From: an uncultured Lentisphaeraceae bacterium
GTDB taxonomy: Bacteria > Verrucomicrobiota > Kiritimatiellia > RFP12 > DVOR01
Length of the DNA: 16,529 nucleotides
NCBI GenBank assembly: GCA_937892925.1
Contig: CALBHX010000049.1
Span: 1-16,529, forward strand
Direction of reading: 5' to 3'
Each line of letters starts with the position of its first letter. The stretch's first letter is position 1. The notes under the pieces were generated by a model that saw only the letters and a program-made list of their open reading frames with translations, searched no databases and had not been told where the DNA came from. Below are positions 7,821-15,245 of the stretch, in pieces. Made by a program: the position numbers and the translations under genes.

Positions 7821-8524
7821 TATGCTTTCGGGAAATTCACTTTTCGAGCATCCACAAAGGCTTCCAACGCTTCACGTTCCCGCGTTTCATGCAGCCGCTT
7901 CAACAATGACTCCCTCGCTTCTTCAAAAAGCATGGGCTCTTCCGGGAAATGTGCCAACACTTGAATCAAATGCCAACCAATCGGTGTTTCCACCACATCC
8001 GTAATCGTTCCCTCTGGAGCATCAAAAGCTACCTCTTCAAAAGCCTCAACCATTACACCCCGCGGAAAGACACCCAAATCGTCATTCCCTGCACAAGATG
8101 AATATCTGGCAACAGCTTCTTTCCACGATAACTCTTCAGCTAACAATCTATTACGGAGATTCAGTAAGATGGTAACCGCATCAGCAGGCGAGTAATCTTC
8201 CCGATGAAGGACGATATGGCGAGCATGAACCCGTTCCGGTGCAACAAACTGCTCCGGATGTGCCCGAAAATAGTCGCGGGCTTCCGCAATTGTTACTTCC
8301 GGAACCGTCTTAGCAATTCGCTTCAGCAATACTTCTACTGTACACCCATCAGCTTCGGCTTCACATTCAAGAATAATCCGTTCCTTCACATTCTCCGTTG
8401 CCCACTCACGCAACTGTAAAAAATCCGGCTGCTCACCATGCTCACGCATAAACACCTCATAGTGAGGCTTCAAACGCGCCTCTTCTGCTTCAATGTCCGC
8501 CACGTTTGGCTGAGGATATTTCAT
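7820..8524 (-). CDS. Parvulin (PpiC/rotamase)-type peptidyl-prolyl cis-trans isomerase
   Basis: A 234-residue protein with a parvulin domain at about residues 98-200: VHARHIVLH opens it, DLGVFPRGVMVEAFEEVAF is the central motif, and PIGWHLIQV closes it. The N-terminal 95 residues are helical and charged, like the chaperone-type N-domains of SurA and PrsA relatives, and a further acidic/basic helix follows the domain. There is no signal peptide or lipobox, so the protein should be cytoplasmic, unlike SurA or PrsA. The start ATG overlaps the stop of the upstream gene as ATGA, and AGGAGG (8534-8529) lies 4 nt ahead. Likely role is folding of one or more proteins of this operon or a general one; the client is unknown. 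Confidence 0.87.
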   Translation of the reverse strand: MKYPQPNVADIEAEEARLKPHYEVFMREHGEQPDFLQLREWATENVKERIILECEAEADGCTVEVLLKRIAKTVPEVTIAEARDYFRAHPEQFVAPERVHARHIVLHREDYSPADAVTILLNLRNRLLAEELSWKEAVARYSSCAGNDDLGVFPRGVMVEAFEEVAFDAPEGTITDVVETPIGWHLIQVLAHFPEEPMLFEEARESLLKRLHETREREALEAFVDARKVNFPKA

Positions 8525-9378
8525 TCGACCTCCTGATGTTGCACACCCGGAGCAGATTTAGCCTCCCCAGCGGCTTCGTTCACTGGATCGACTCCAGCAG
8601 GTGTTTCTTTTCCAACAGTTCCAGACTCATTCTTTTCACGATGAATAAATGCACCAGCCGCCTCCAACTCCGCATCTTCCGCAACCGTCAAAACAATCGG
8701 AACCGTTGGAGCAAGCCCTTGTTTAATTCGTTCAATCTGTATCCGCCGTTCAGCAAACGCCTTCGCTTTTTCTGTTGCCCCTGCCTCCAAAGCCTGACGT
8801 TTGGTCTGTTCCGCCTCAACCCGTTGAGCCTGACGTTGCAAGAGCCGTGCCCTAAAAGAGGGCCGCACACTTTTCGATTGAGAACCTCTGTCGCCAGGAA
8901 CCGTTTCAGATGATTTCCTCGACGACACTACTTCCATTTTACCTTCCACAGCAGACGCCGCAGGAGAAACTTCTGGAACCTCGATCAGTCCTTTCCCAAG
9001 CCCCAATGTTAACATAATGCCATCTTTTTTCAACGTGGCATATTCACGCTCGTAATCGGCAGAAAGCAACGTAAAGCCATTCTGTGTTTCACCAACACTC
9101 AACAGGCAGGAAACTGGCTGTCCAGATGTTTCATCCAGAAATGCAATCTTACGCGTCCCATCAGGCAAATCGGCAATGCCACACATTCGGAACTTACGGG
9201 CAATCTCCTCCCGTTGTTTTTGCTGTTCCACCTGCGTAACCGAACTCGTACCTACCTGCGCAGCCAACTCACCGAACGGTTTGGCATCAATAATTGGCTG
9301 ATACGAAGCTTTCGGATCTAAACTTGCACCCAGAATAACGCCGGCAAACAGAGTAAAACTGCAAATCACACATTTCAT
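8521..9378 (-). CDS. Exported or membrane-anchored protein of unknown function with a coiled-coil segment
   Basis: I do not recognise this 285-residue protein. It begins with a short hydrophobic segment (about residues 4-18, ICSFTLFAGVILGAS) that could be a signal peptide. Residues about 65-130 look like a small beta domain with repeated short strands; the pattern (SVGETQNGFTLLSADYE, then KDGIMLTLGLG) loosely recalls the periplasmic GspC/PilP-type domains of secretion and pilus systems, which is inference only. Residues about 170-225 are rich in Arg, Gln, Glu and Ala and likely helical or coiled coil. The last 50 residues are Gly/Glu/Ala-rich and probably disordered. It overlaps the transporter stop (ATGA at 9378-9375) and the prolyl isomerase start (ATGA at 8524-8521), so its translation is probably coupled to both. 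Confidence 0.75.
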   Translation of the reverse strand: MKCVICSFTLFAGVILGASLDPKASYQPIIDAKPFGELAAQVGTSSVTQVEQQKQREEIARKFRMCGIADLPDGTRKIAFLDETSGQPVSCLLSVGETQNGFTLLSADYEREYATLKKDGIMLTLGLGKGLIEVPEVSPAASAVEGKMEVVSSRKSSETVPGDRGSQSKSVRPSFRARLLQRQAQRVEAEQTKRQALEAGATEKAKAFAERRIQIERIKQGLAPTVPIVLTVAEDAELEAAGAFIHREKNESGTVGKETPAGVDPVNEAAGEAKSAPGVQHQEVE

Positions 9379-11054
9379 CTTTCACGATTCTCCGCAGAAA
9401 CCGTTTCCGAAGCAGATTGAGCTGATGTAGATCGGCCTGTAAATGAAAGTATTCCCGTTGAATTCAAGAAAATCAGCACAATAGCAATTGGCGCCACCCA
9501 CCGGATTAATACCGCCCAAACAACCATCAACAACAACGGGAATCCCTTCCGGCTCTGAGCCCAATCAGGAAGTATATAATGCCCAAATATCAACCATCTA
9601 CGTGGCAACTTTGCCTCCTCATCTGCGGCCAACAATTCCTGCGCAGCACGACGTGGTGTCCACACCCATCCCACTAGTAACGCAATACCCATTGCCGTAA
9701 ATGGAAGTACCCAATAGGAGGCAAAGTTATCGAGTGTATCAAACCAGCTATCCAATGCTAAACTTCCACAACCGCCTTTTACCCATGCCTTCAAATTCGG
9801 CGTACAAGCCCAATCCGCCGTTGACCACACGGAGAGCAATCCCATGGCCACACACAGCCCAAACCCCGTCAGAACCGCCACTTTACGCGACCCCCTGCCA
9901 TGTCTGCGGCGTACACGCTCCACAAACACCGTTGCCCCACACTCCAACAGCGAAGCTGAGCTCGTTACCGCCGCAATCAATAACATAAAGAAGAAACACG
10001 CTGCCCAAAAATTTCCCCACGGCATAGCACTAAATGTAGCCGGCAATGCACCGAAAATCAACCCCGGGCCGGCGGAAGGATCTAAACCTGCAGCAAACAC
10101 CGCAGGAAAAATCGCCAATCCCCCCAACAAGGCCGCCACAGTATCCAACACCCCGACCCATCCAGCCGCCCGCAATATATTATGTCCACGATGAAGATAA
10201 GACCCATAGGTTACCGCAATAGCCATTCCAAGCGAAAGAGAATAAAACGCTTGCCCCAGTGCCATCAGAATTACATGCGGAGTGAAGCCAACCACTGTTG
10301 GCTTCAACAAAAAAACTACTCCAGCCCATGCCCCAGGCAAGGTCACACCGCGTACCACCACCACCACCAACAGTACAAATAACGCTGGCATTAAAACCTT
10401 GCTCACACGTTCAATGCCTGCCTGAATGCCCCCCAGAATAACCGCCCCCGTCAACGCCATGAACACACAGAATCCAATCAGTACCCGCCACGGATTACCT
10501 ACATAGGCCTGAAATACGACACCCGAATCTCGTGCCGCTTCGGCTGTTGTCTCACCCGCCAAGCATAAGCTTCCACAGATTGCCCGCCATAAATAATCCA
10601 CAATCCAACCACCCACCACCGCATAATAGGAAAGAATGGCTAAAGCCACCCCCGTACATATCCAACCAAGAACAGAAAAACCCTTCCACGCCAATGCCGC
10701 AGCAGCAACTACCACTGCCACTGCAAGTATCCATGCCTGCTGAATAAACAAGATCGCTGCCACTGCCAAAGCTAACGCACTCAGAACATAACGCATCAAA
10801 GAACGTGGAGAACTCTGCTCAATCTTACCCATGGCATTGATAACGTTTCGGCGAGTATGCCGTCCCACCAGCATCTCTGCACTCATCACGGGCAATCCGA
10901 CAAGCACAACGCATAACACATACACCAAAACAAATGAACCACCACCATTCACCCCGGCCACATACGGGAACTTCCAAATATTCCCCAACCCAATAGCCGA
11001 CCCAGCAGAAGCCAGAATAAACCCAATCGAAGACGTCCAGTTCTCTCGCGCCAT
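9375..11054 (-). CDS. Neurotransmitter:sodium symporter (SNF/NSS) family transporter
   Basis: A 559-residue inner-membrane sodium-coupled symporter with the LeuT fold. TM1 carries the family motif AGSAIGLGNIWKFPY (17-31), and TM6 is recognisable in ALGQAFYSLSLGMAIAVTYGSY (around 265-287). TM8 has the sodium-site TSS (T364-S366) in VTSSASLLE. Family members usually carry amino acids or related amines; the substrate cannot be read here. The start at 11054 (MARENWTSS) matches the normal family N-terminus and has GAGG 5 nt upstream; an in-frame TTG at 11084 would only add ten residues. An extra hydrophobic block of roughly 30-38 residues (about 84-122) lies between TM2 and TM3. It is the first gene of the four-gene operon, with a promoter at 11117-11125. 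Confidence 0.93.
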   Translation of the reverse strand: MARENWTSSIGFILASAGSAIGLGNIWKFPYVAGVNGGGSFVLVYVLCVVLVGLPVMSAEMLVGRHTRRNVINAMGKIEQSSPRSLMRYVLSALALAVAAILFIQQAWILAVAVVVAAAALAWKGFSVLGWICTGVALAILSYYAVVGGWIVDYLWRAICGSLCLAGETTAEAARDSGVVFQAYVGNPWRVLIGFCVFMALTGAVILGGIQAGIERVSKVLMPALFVLLVVVVVRGVTLPGAWAGVVFLLKPTVVGFTPHVILMALGQAFYSLSLGMAIAVTYGSYLHRGHNILRAAGWVGVLDTVAALLGGLAIFPAVFAAGLDPSAGPGLIFGALPATFSAMPWGNFWAACFFFMLLIAAVTSSASLLECGATVFVERVRRRHGRGSRKVAVLTGFGLCVAMGLLSVWSTADWACTPNLKAWVKGGCGSLALDSWFDTLDNFASYWVLPFTAMGIALLVGWVWTPRRAAQELLAADEEAKLPRRWLIFGHYILPDWAQSRKGFPLLLMVVWAVLIRWVAPIAIVLIFLNSTGILSFTGRSTSAQSASETVSAENRER

Positions 11055-11059
11055 ACACG

Positions 11060-11063
11060 CCTC
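11060..11063 (-). promoter_or_regulatory. Ribosome binding site deciding the transporter start
   Basis: GAGG on the minus strand lies 5 nt before ATG 11054. The upstream TTG at 11084 is preceded only by a T-rich tract. Confidence 0.65.
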
Positions 11064-11116
11064 ATCTAACTTCGGCAGCACCAAAAATAAACAAAATAAA
11101 CAAAACCATCTCGCTT

Positions 11117-11125
11117 AGTATAGCA
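11117..11125 (-). promoter_or_regulatory. Predicted extended -10 promoter of the transporter operon
   Basis: TGCTATACT on the minus strand is an extended -10 (TG, one base, then TATACT, 5 of 6 to consensus). No good -35 is seen; the best is TTCGGG at 18 nt. The leader would be about 55 nt. Confidence 0.6.
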
Positions 11126-11459
11126 CAACCAACATCCATCCCCGAACATATATCCTTATGAAATCCTAGAAAGTGTAACATAGGATAAGATGACGAAAAT
11201 CTATTAAGAGACAACTCCACCGTACACTCATGATAAATGGTGCGATAGAAATGCAAAGTCCGGCATTTCAGCCAAGATTGGGAAACCAAAAACTTTTCAA
11301 TAGTAAAATGGGTAACACATTTCCATCATTAACACACCAAGCATGAGAATGATATCGAAACTTAAAATAAACGGATACACACTCACCATTTAGATTTGAG
11401 ACAACATCGTCAATAATAAGCTTTATTCCAGTAATCTTACTCTCTAACACCAACTATTC

Positions 11460-11480
11460 ACCATCATTGTACCATCATTG
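11460..11480. repeat. Short tandem repeat, 11-bp unit
   Basis: ACCATCATTGT is followed directly by ACCATCATTG. The core CCATCATT also occurs near 11323, so the sequence appears three times in 160 bp. Confidence 0.55.
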
Positions 11481-11589
11481 AATTTATCCCTACGGTTACT
11501 GTCTTTTTAGCCACTGGTTCCGTACGGAGAGCGACATATACAACAAGATACCGAAGCAAGACGTTCAAAGTCCAAACACGCATCCACCT

Positions 11590-11614
11590 TCAAAAACCAT
11601 ATTCCTATATGGTT
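11590..11614 (-). terminator. Possible weak second terminator downstream of tig
   Basis: On the minus strand, AACCATAT and ATATGGTT form an 8-bp stem with a 4-nt loop AGGA, and the 3' arm runs into a T5 tract. It lies about 110 bp beyond the main tig terminator and may be a backup or may end an unseen short transcript. Confidence 0.35.
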
Positions 11615-11724
11615 AGTTGCGTATTCTACTTCTTGTCACAGCTTCAAGTTTCTGGAAGAGCGATGGTCTTTCATTTGATGCTCCGATTTGAAAGATACAC
11701 GAAAAGTCTCTTCGTCCCTACTTT

Positions 11725-11761
11725 TAATAATAAATGCGCCTAGGGTCTTCCTAGGCGCATT
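11725..11761 (-). terminator. Terminator of tig
   Basis: A perfect 12-bp stem (11761-11750 with 11744-11733, AATGCGCCTAGG arm) with a 5-nt loop is followed on the minus strand by TATTATTAAAAG. It begins 24 bp after the tig stop. Confidence 0.88.
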
Positions 11762-11784
11762 ATCTACATCAAATGACGAAACGT

Positions 11785-13065
11785 TTAGAGTACGGCACAT
11801 TCCTTAAGTAATTCACGAAGAACTTTCGTCTCAAGCGTATGCGCAAGAAACCCACTCATCCGTTCGTTACGAATGAGTCGTTTCGTGAGCTCTTGAGGCT
11901 GAAGTCCTGCAGAATTAGCCAAGCTATTGATCGCAACCCCAACCTCTTCATTTGTAAGCTTGATGTTACGCTCCTTGGCCAAAGCGGCCAATGCATAACT
12001 ACGGCGAAGCGCCGCAACCGCACGCGCAGAAGCCTGCTTATACGCCTCTGACTTTTTGAGCGCCTCCACATCATTGGCAAAGGTCTCAAGAGGCTTAGCT
12101 GGGTCTGCCATTAGCTCATCGTAGATACGACTGTCGAGCGGACGTTCCGGCAAATCGAACTTCAACGACTTGTCAATCTGCTCGCAAAGCGCATTCAAAG
12201 CTCGCTGCTCTTCCTCGTAGGTCTTAGACGCTTTAAGACTTTCTATTGCCCGTTCCGTGAGCTCGTCCAACGATTTCACTTGAAAGCGGGCAATCACTGC
12301 GGCATCATCCGCGGGTTCAAGTTTACGCATAGACTTTACAGTGATATCATACGTCACTTTCTTCCCTTTAAGCTCTTCTACCTTAAAGTCCTTTGGATAA
12401 GTCGCCTTGAGAACAACCTTATCTCCAACCTTCTTACCAAGAAGCACATCTTTAAGGCCAGGAATAAAAGCATCTTCACGCAATTGCACCCAATATTCAT
12501 CATCAGCGATGTAATGCTTAGCAGCTGACGAGACAGAATCAGGTGCAATATCAGAAGTGAACGAAATGGCCAACAAATCATCAGCTGTGGCGATATCATC
12601 AGCCGTAGCTTCGCGGAAAGACGCCGCCATCCGACGAATCGAAGCCATCCGCTCCTGAATCTCCGTCTCCGAAACGGAATTATCCATTTTCTTTACTTGC
12701 CATTTCTTTAAATCAGGCAGTTTAAATTCAGGAGCAACATCCAAGATGAATGTAGCGGAGGCTCCCTGCCCTACCCCAGAACGCAGACCCTCTACATCAA
12801 CCAGTGCCTCAACATCAATCTTGGCCTCTTCATGAGCCTTATAAAGGGTGGCCGTTACACGCTGATTGATCGTGTCCTGGATAGCTTTACCATAAAGTTT
12901 CTTTACTTGATCCAATGGAGCTTTACCTGGACGAAACCCAGGCAGCTTGGCCTGCGCAACGTATTCTTTTGGCACGGCCTTATAAATGGGATCAATCACT
13001 TCAACAGGAGCCTCAACACTAAACTTTATCCGGCACGAGCCAACTTTCTGAATGTCAGTCTTCAT
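11785..13065 (-). CDS. tig: Trigger factor, ribosome-associated chaperone and prolyl isomerase
   Basis: Trigger factor docks at the ribosomal exit tunnel and shields nascent chains. The 426-residue product has the family length and order: an N-terminal ribosome-binding domain with the signature GFRPGKAP (43-50), an FKBP-like isomerase domain (about 150-245, with AFIPGLKDVLLGKKVGDKV) and a long helical C-terminal chaperone domain. AAGGA (13080-13076) lies 10 nt before the ATG at 13065 and 7 nt before an in-frame GTG at 13068 that would add one Met; both starts are possible. It is monocistronic, with its own promoter and terminator. The clpP-clpX genes that often follow tig are not here. It is divergent from thi4. 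Confidence 0.95.
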   Translation of the reverse strand: MKTDIQKVGSCRIKFSVEAPVEVIDPIYKAVPKEYVAQAKLPGFRPGKAPLDQVKKLYGKAIQDTINQRVTATLYKAHEEAKIDVEALVDVEGLRSGVGQGASATFILDVAPEFKLPDLKKWQVKKMDNSVSETEIQERMASIRRMAASFREATADDIATADDLLAISFTSDIAPDSVSSAAKHYIADDEYWVQLREDAFIPGLKDVLLGKKVGDKVVLKATYPKDFKVEELKGKKVTYDITVKSMRKLEPADDAAVIARFQVKSLDELTERAIESLKASKTYEEEQRALNALCEQIDKSLKFDLPERPLDSRIYDELMADPAKPLETFANDVEALKKSEAYKQASARAVAALRRSYALAALAKERNIKLTNEEVGVAINSLANSAGLQPQELTKRLIRNERMSGFLAHTLETKVLRELLKECAVL

Positions 13066-13112
13066 CACGTATAGATCCTTACGGGTTCGTCAAATCCGAA
13101 AATTGATGGTTC

Positions 13113-13121
13113 AGTATAGCA
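13113..13121 (-). promoter_or_regulatory. Predicted extended -10 promoter of tig
   Basis: TGCTATACT on the minus strand is identical to the nonamer before the transporter operon. A weak -35 TTGCAT lies 18 nt upstream. The leader would be about 40 nt. Confidence 0.6.
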
Positions 13122-13200
13122 TACCGCACAGGAATCATGCAAGAAGTACAGTCGCGACCCATGTCATCACGCATTCAAACGCGTCAGGCCAGGATTGTGC

Positions 13201-13206
13201 TACACT
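13201..13206 (+). promoter_or_regulatory. Predicted extended -10 promoter of thi4
   Basis: TACACT is preceded by TGC (13198-13200), giving an extended -10, with no clear -35. Transcription would start near 13213, leaving a leader of about 30 nt. That is too short for a TPP riboswitch. Confidence 0.5.
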
Positions 13207-13229
13207 GTTCAAGACGTTCGAAGTCGAAG

Positions 13230-13235
13230 AAAGGA
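13230..13235 (+). promoter_or_regulatory. Ribosome binding site supporting a GTG start for thi4
   Basis: AAAGGA is 8 nt before GTG 13244. An ATG at 13237 is in another frame, and the in-frame ATG at 13256 is too far away. Confidence 0.65.
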
Positions 13236-13243
13236 TATGACTC

Positions 13244-14020
13244 GTGAGTACCACTATGGAAGAAACTATTTCTGGTGCAATTGTCCGCGCCTTTTTCAAA
13301 AAGCTAGAAAGTCATCTGGCCGTTGATGTTGGTATTGTGGGAGCTGGACCTTCTGGTCTTGTTGCTGCCAAATATCTGGCGGAAAAGGGATTAAAAGTGG
13401 CCATGTTTGAAAGTAAATTGGCGCCTGGCGGTGGCACGTGGGGTGGAGGGATGTTATTTAATGAGGTGGTTGTTCAAGACGATGCAATACCAATCTTGAA
13501 AGACTTTAACATCTCCACAGTAAATCTCGGAAATGGATATCATACCCTCGACTCTGTTGAAATGGCATCCGGCCTGATCTTTGGCGCCCGCAAAGCTGGA
13601 GTTGCCATTTTCAACGCCATGTGTGTAGAAGACATCTGTGTACACGAAGGTCGGGTCTGTGGACTCGTTGTTAATTGGAATCCCGTACGGCGTTTAGAAA
13701 TGCATGTTGACCCCGTGGTTGTCACCACGCGTGCCGTTCTAGATGGCACCGGGCATCCCTCTGAAATTGTCCACAAAGCCGTAGATAAAGCAGGTCTCAA
13801 GGTGGATTCTCCAACCGGCGGCATCTTAGGGGAAAAGCCCATGTGGATGGAAGATGGCGAGCGTACCACCGTTATCAATACTAAACGGCTTTATCCAGGC
13901 CTCTACGCTTCCGGCATGGCAGCCAATAACGTACAGGGAGGCTTCCGTATGGGGCCCATCTTTGGCGGCATGCTGAAGTCTGGCAAAAAAATCGCAGATT
14001 TGATTGCCGCCGACCTCTAA
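13244..14020 (+). CDS. thi4: Thi4-type thiazole synthase, probably sulfide-dependent (no sulfur-donor cysteine)
   Basis: Thi4 enzymes build the adenylated thiazole precursor of thiamine from NAD, glycine and a sulfur source, with iron. The 258-residue protein has the dinucleotide motif GAGPSG (33-38), acidic E56 at the end of the second strand, GGGTWGGG (62-69), TGHPSEIVHKA (169-179) and the C-terminal RMGPIFGGM. In yeast and plants a cysteine a few residues after TGH is the suicidal sulfur donor. Here that stretch has no cysteine but has H177, as in archaeal and some bacterial Thi4 enzymes that use sulfide and turn over. GTG is the start: AAAGGA (13230-13235) lies 8 nt before it, while the next ATG (13256) is 20 nt away. 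Followed by its own terminator and then thiE. Confidence 0.93.
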   Translation: MSTTMEETISGAIVRAFFKKLESHLAVDVGIVGAGPSGLVAAKYLAEKGLKVAMFESKLAPGGGTWGGGMLFNEVVVQDDAIPILKDFNISTVNLGNGYHTLDSVEMASGLIFGARKAGVAIFNAMCVEDICVHEGRVCGLVVNWNPVRRLEMHVDPVVVTTRAVLDGTGHPSEIVHKAVDKAGLKVDSPTGGILGEKPMWMEDGERTTVINTKRLYPGLYASGMAANNVQGGFRMGPIFGGMLKSGKKIADLIAADL

Positions 14021-14047
14021 TGTCCACGATCCTATTCATCTCATAGA

Positions 14048-14092
14048 GTAATAAAGGCTCCGGTATTCTTTCGGAGCCTTTATTACCTTTTT
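14048..14092 (+). terminator. Strong terminator between thi4 and thiE
   Basis: A 15-bp perfect stem (14048-14062 with 14072-14086) with a 9-nt loop is followed by CTTTTTC. It ends only about 17 bp before the thiE start, so thiE should depend on readthrough or on its own promoter. Confidence 0.92.
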
Positions 14093-14108
14093 CATCCGCA
14101 TAATAGTC

Positions 14109-14789
14109 ATGTGCTCGTCCACTCGCTCAACCAATCCCGAAAGAGTATTCGGCCTCTACCTTGTTATCACCAATCCTGTTACTTCCTACGAAACAGTCGC
14201 CGAAGCCGCCGTAAAAGCCAAATTGTGCTACATCCAGCTCCGCATGAAGCACGAAGCGCGTTCACTTGTGCTAGAAACTGCACGCCATCTACGTGCCATT
14301 ACAGCCAATACGTCCACTCGTTTTATTGTCAATGACGATCCCTCTCTAGCCGTGGAAGTTCATGCCGATGGTGTCCATTTAGGACAAAACGATATGCCCC
14401 TTATTAAAGCACGAACGCTCTTCCCACAACTTTCCATCTTTGGTCTCTCCACCCATTCCTATGCCCAAATGCTGGCGGCAAGGACTGTACACCCCGACTA
14501 CGCCGGCGTCGGCCCCGTTTACACCACCCCAACCAAAGATATCCCCGATCCAACATTAGGACCACAAGAGGCCGGGCGAATTTGCCAAGCCGCTCCATGG
14601 CCAACTGTCGCAATTGGAGGAATCGATTCATCTCGGCTCCCAGAAGTTCTTCGCGCAGGGGCAACTAATTTCTCCGTAGTACGCGCCGTATGCCAAAGTC
14701 AAGATCCTTACACAGCAATTCTGGCACTTCAGCAACAATGGCGCCAACATCTATCCAATCATCTCCATGCTCCACGATTCGAGGGATAG
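14109..14789 (+). CDS. thiE: Thiamine-phosphate synthase
   Basis: ThiE condenses the pyrimidine diphosphate HMP-PP with thiazole phosphate to form thiamine phosphate in the cytosol. The 226-residue TIM-barrel protein shows the family motifs in order: YLVIT (17-21), QLRMK (43-47) at the pyrophosphate site, FIVNDDPSLA (71-80), DGVHLGQND (86-94), GVGPVYTTPTK (133-143), AIGGI (168-172) and a VVRAV phosphate-binding loop. No ribosome binding site is visible before the ATG, and a -10-like CATAAT lies only 5 nt before it, which raises the possibility of a leaderless message. A GTG at 14111 is out of frame. The neighbouring thi4 supplies the thiazole half. No clear terminator follows. Confidence 0.94.
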   Translation: MCSSTRSTNPERVFGLYLVITNPVTSYETVAEAAVKAKLCYIQLRMKHEARSLVLETARHLRAITANTSTRFIVNDDPSLAVEVHADGVHLGQNDMPLIKARTLFPQLSIFGLSTHSYAQMLAARTVHPDYAGVGPVYTTPTKDIPDPTLGPQEAGRICQAAPWPTVAIGGIDSSRLPEVLRAGATNFSVVRAVCQSQDPYTAILALQQQWRQHLSNHLHAPRFEG

Positions 14790-15245
14790 CGCTTTTCATT
14801 TTATCCTGCACAACGTAAGGTAATGAAGTCGCGCTTATTGCAAGACATTTACCCATTTTTCGGGTCTGGGGCTATCACGTCTACTGAGCAGCCTGTAACC
14901 TTCCATATATCACGATGAACATCGTTTGTCCCGTTCGCCTACCCGCACCGATCTTGCTACAAAGTTACCACGAGTTCAAAAGTAACCCAGCCCGAGTTCT
15001 CTTCGTTCTCCCCCATCCCCAGAAACCAAGCAACGTACTAATGACAACGGGAAATTAGATGAAAACATTATAACCCATTTAATAAACAGTCACTTTGTAA
15101 ACCTGTATTCATCTGTTGATTTATAATATCTCTTTTAATCCGTTAACCATTTTCCAATACGTAAAAATGCATTCACACATTTCTGATTGTATCTTCCACT
15201 AGGAATTTCAAGTTTCCCGAAACAAACAACTGTATACCGTTAATA
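14790..15245. other. Gene-free region between thiE and the accD promoter
   Basis: About 450 bp with no credible reading frame, tRNA or known RNA motif. The first half is of average composition with only short hairpins (for example ACGAT-GAAC-ATCGT near 14912). The second half, from about 15040, is strongly AT-rich, as expected ahead of a promoter. Confidence 0.55.

Larger units (their letters stand above)
11126..11724. other. Gene-free region between the transporter operon and tig
   Basis: About 600 bp without a credible gene. Two short minus-strand frames (around 11062-11289 and 11268-11453) lack ribosome binding sites and recognisable products. It contains a short tandem repeat at 11460-11480 and an AT-rich hairpin at 11595-11614. 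Confidence 0.6.

Noticed and set aside
11055..11084. Earlier TTG start for the transporter
   Set aside because: It would add ten residues not found at the family N-terminus and has no ribosome binding site, unlike the ATG at 11054.
13052..13240. 62-codon plus-strand frame ahead of thi4
   Set aside because: It overlaps the tig start and both divergent promoters and lacks a ribosome binding site.
14665..14856. 63-codon minus-strand frame at the end of thiE
   Set aside because: It is mostly antisense to thiE, with no ribosome binding site or recognisable product.
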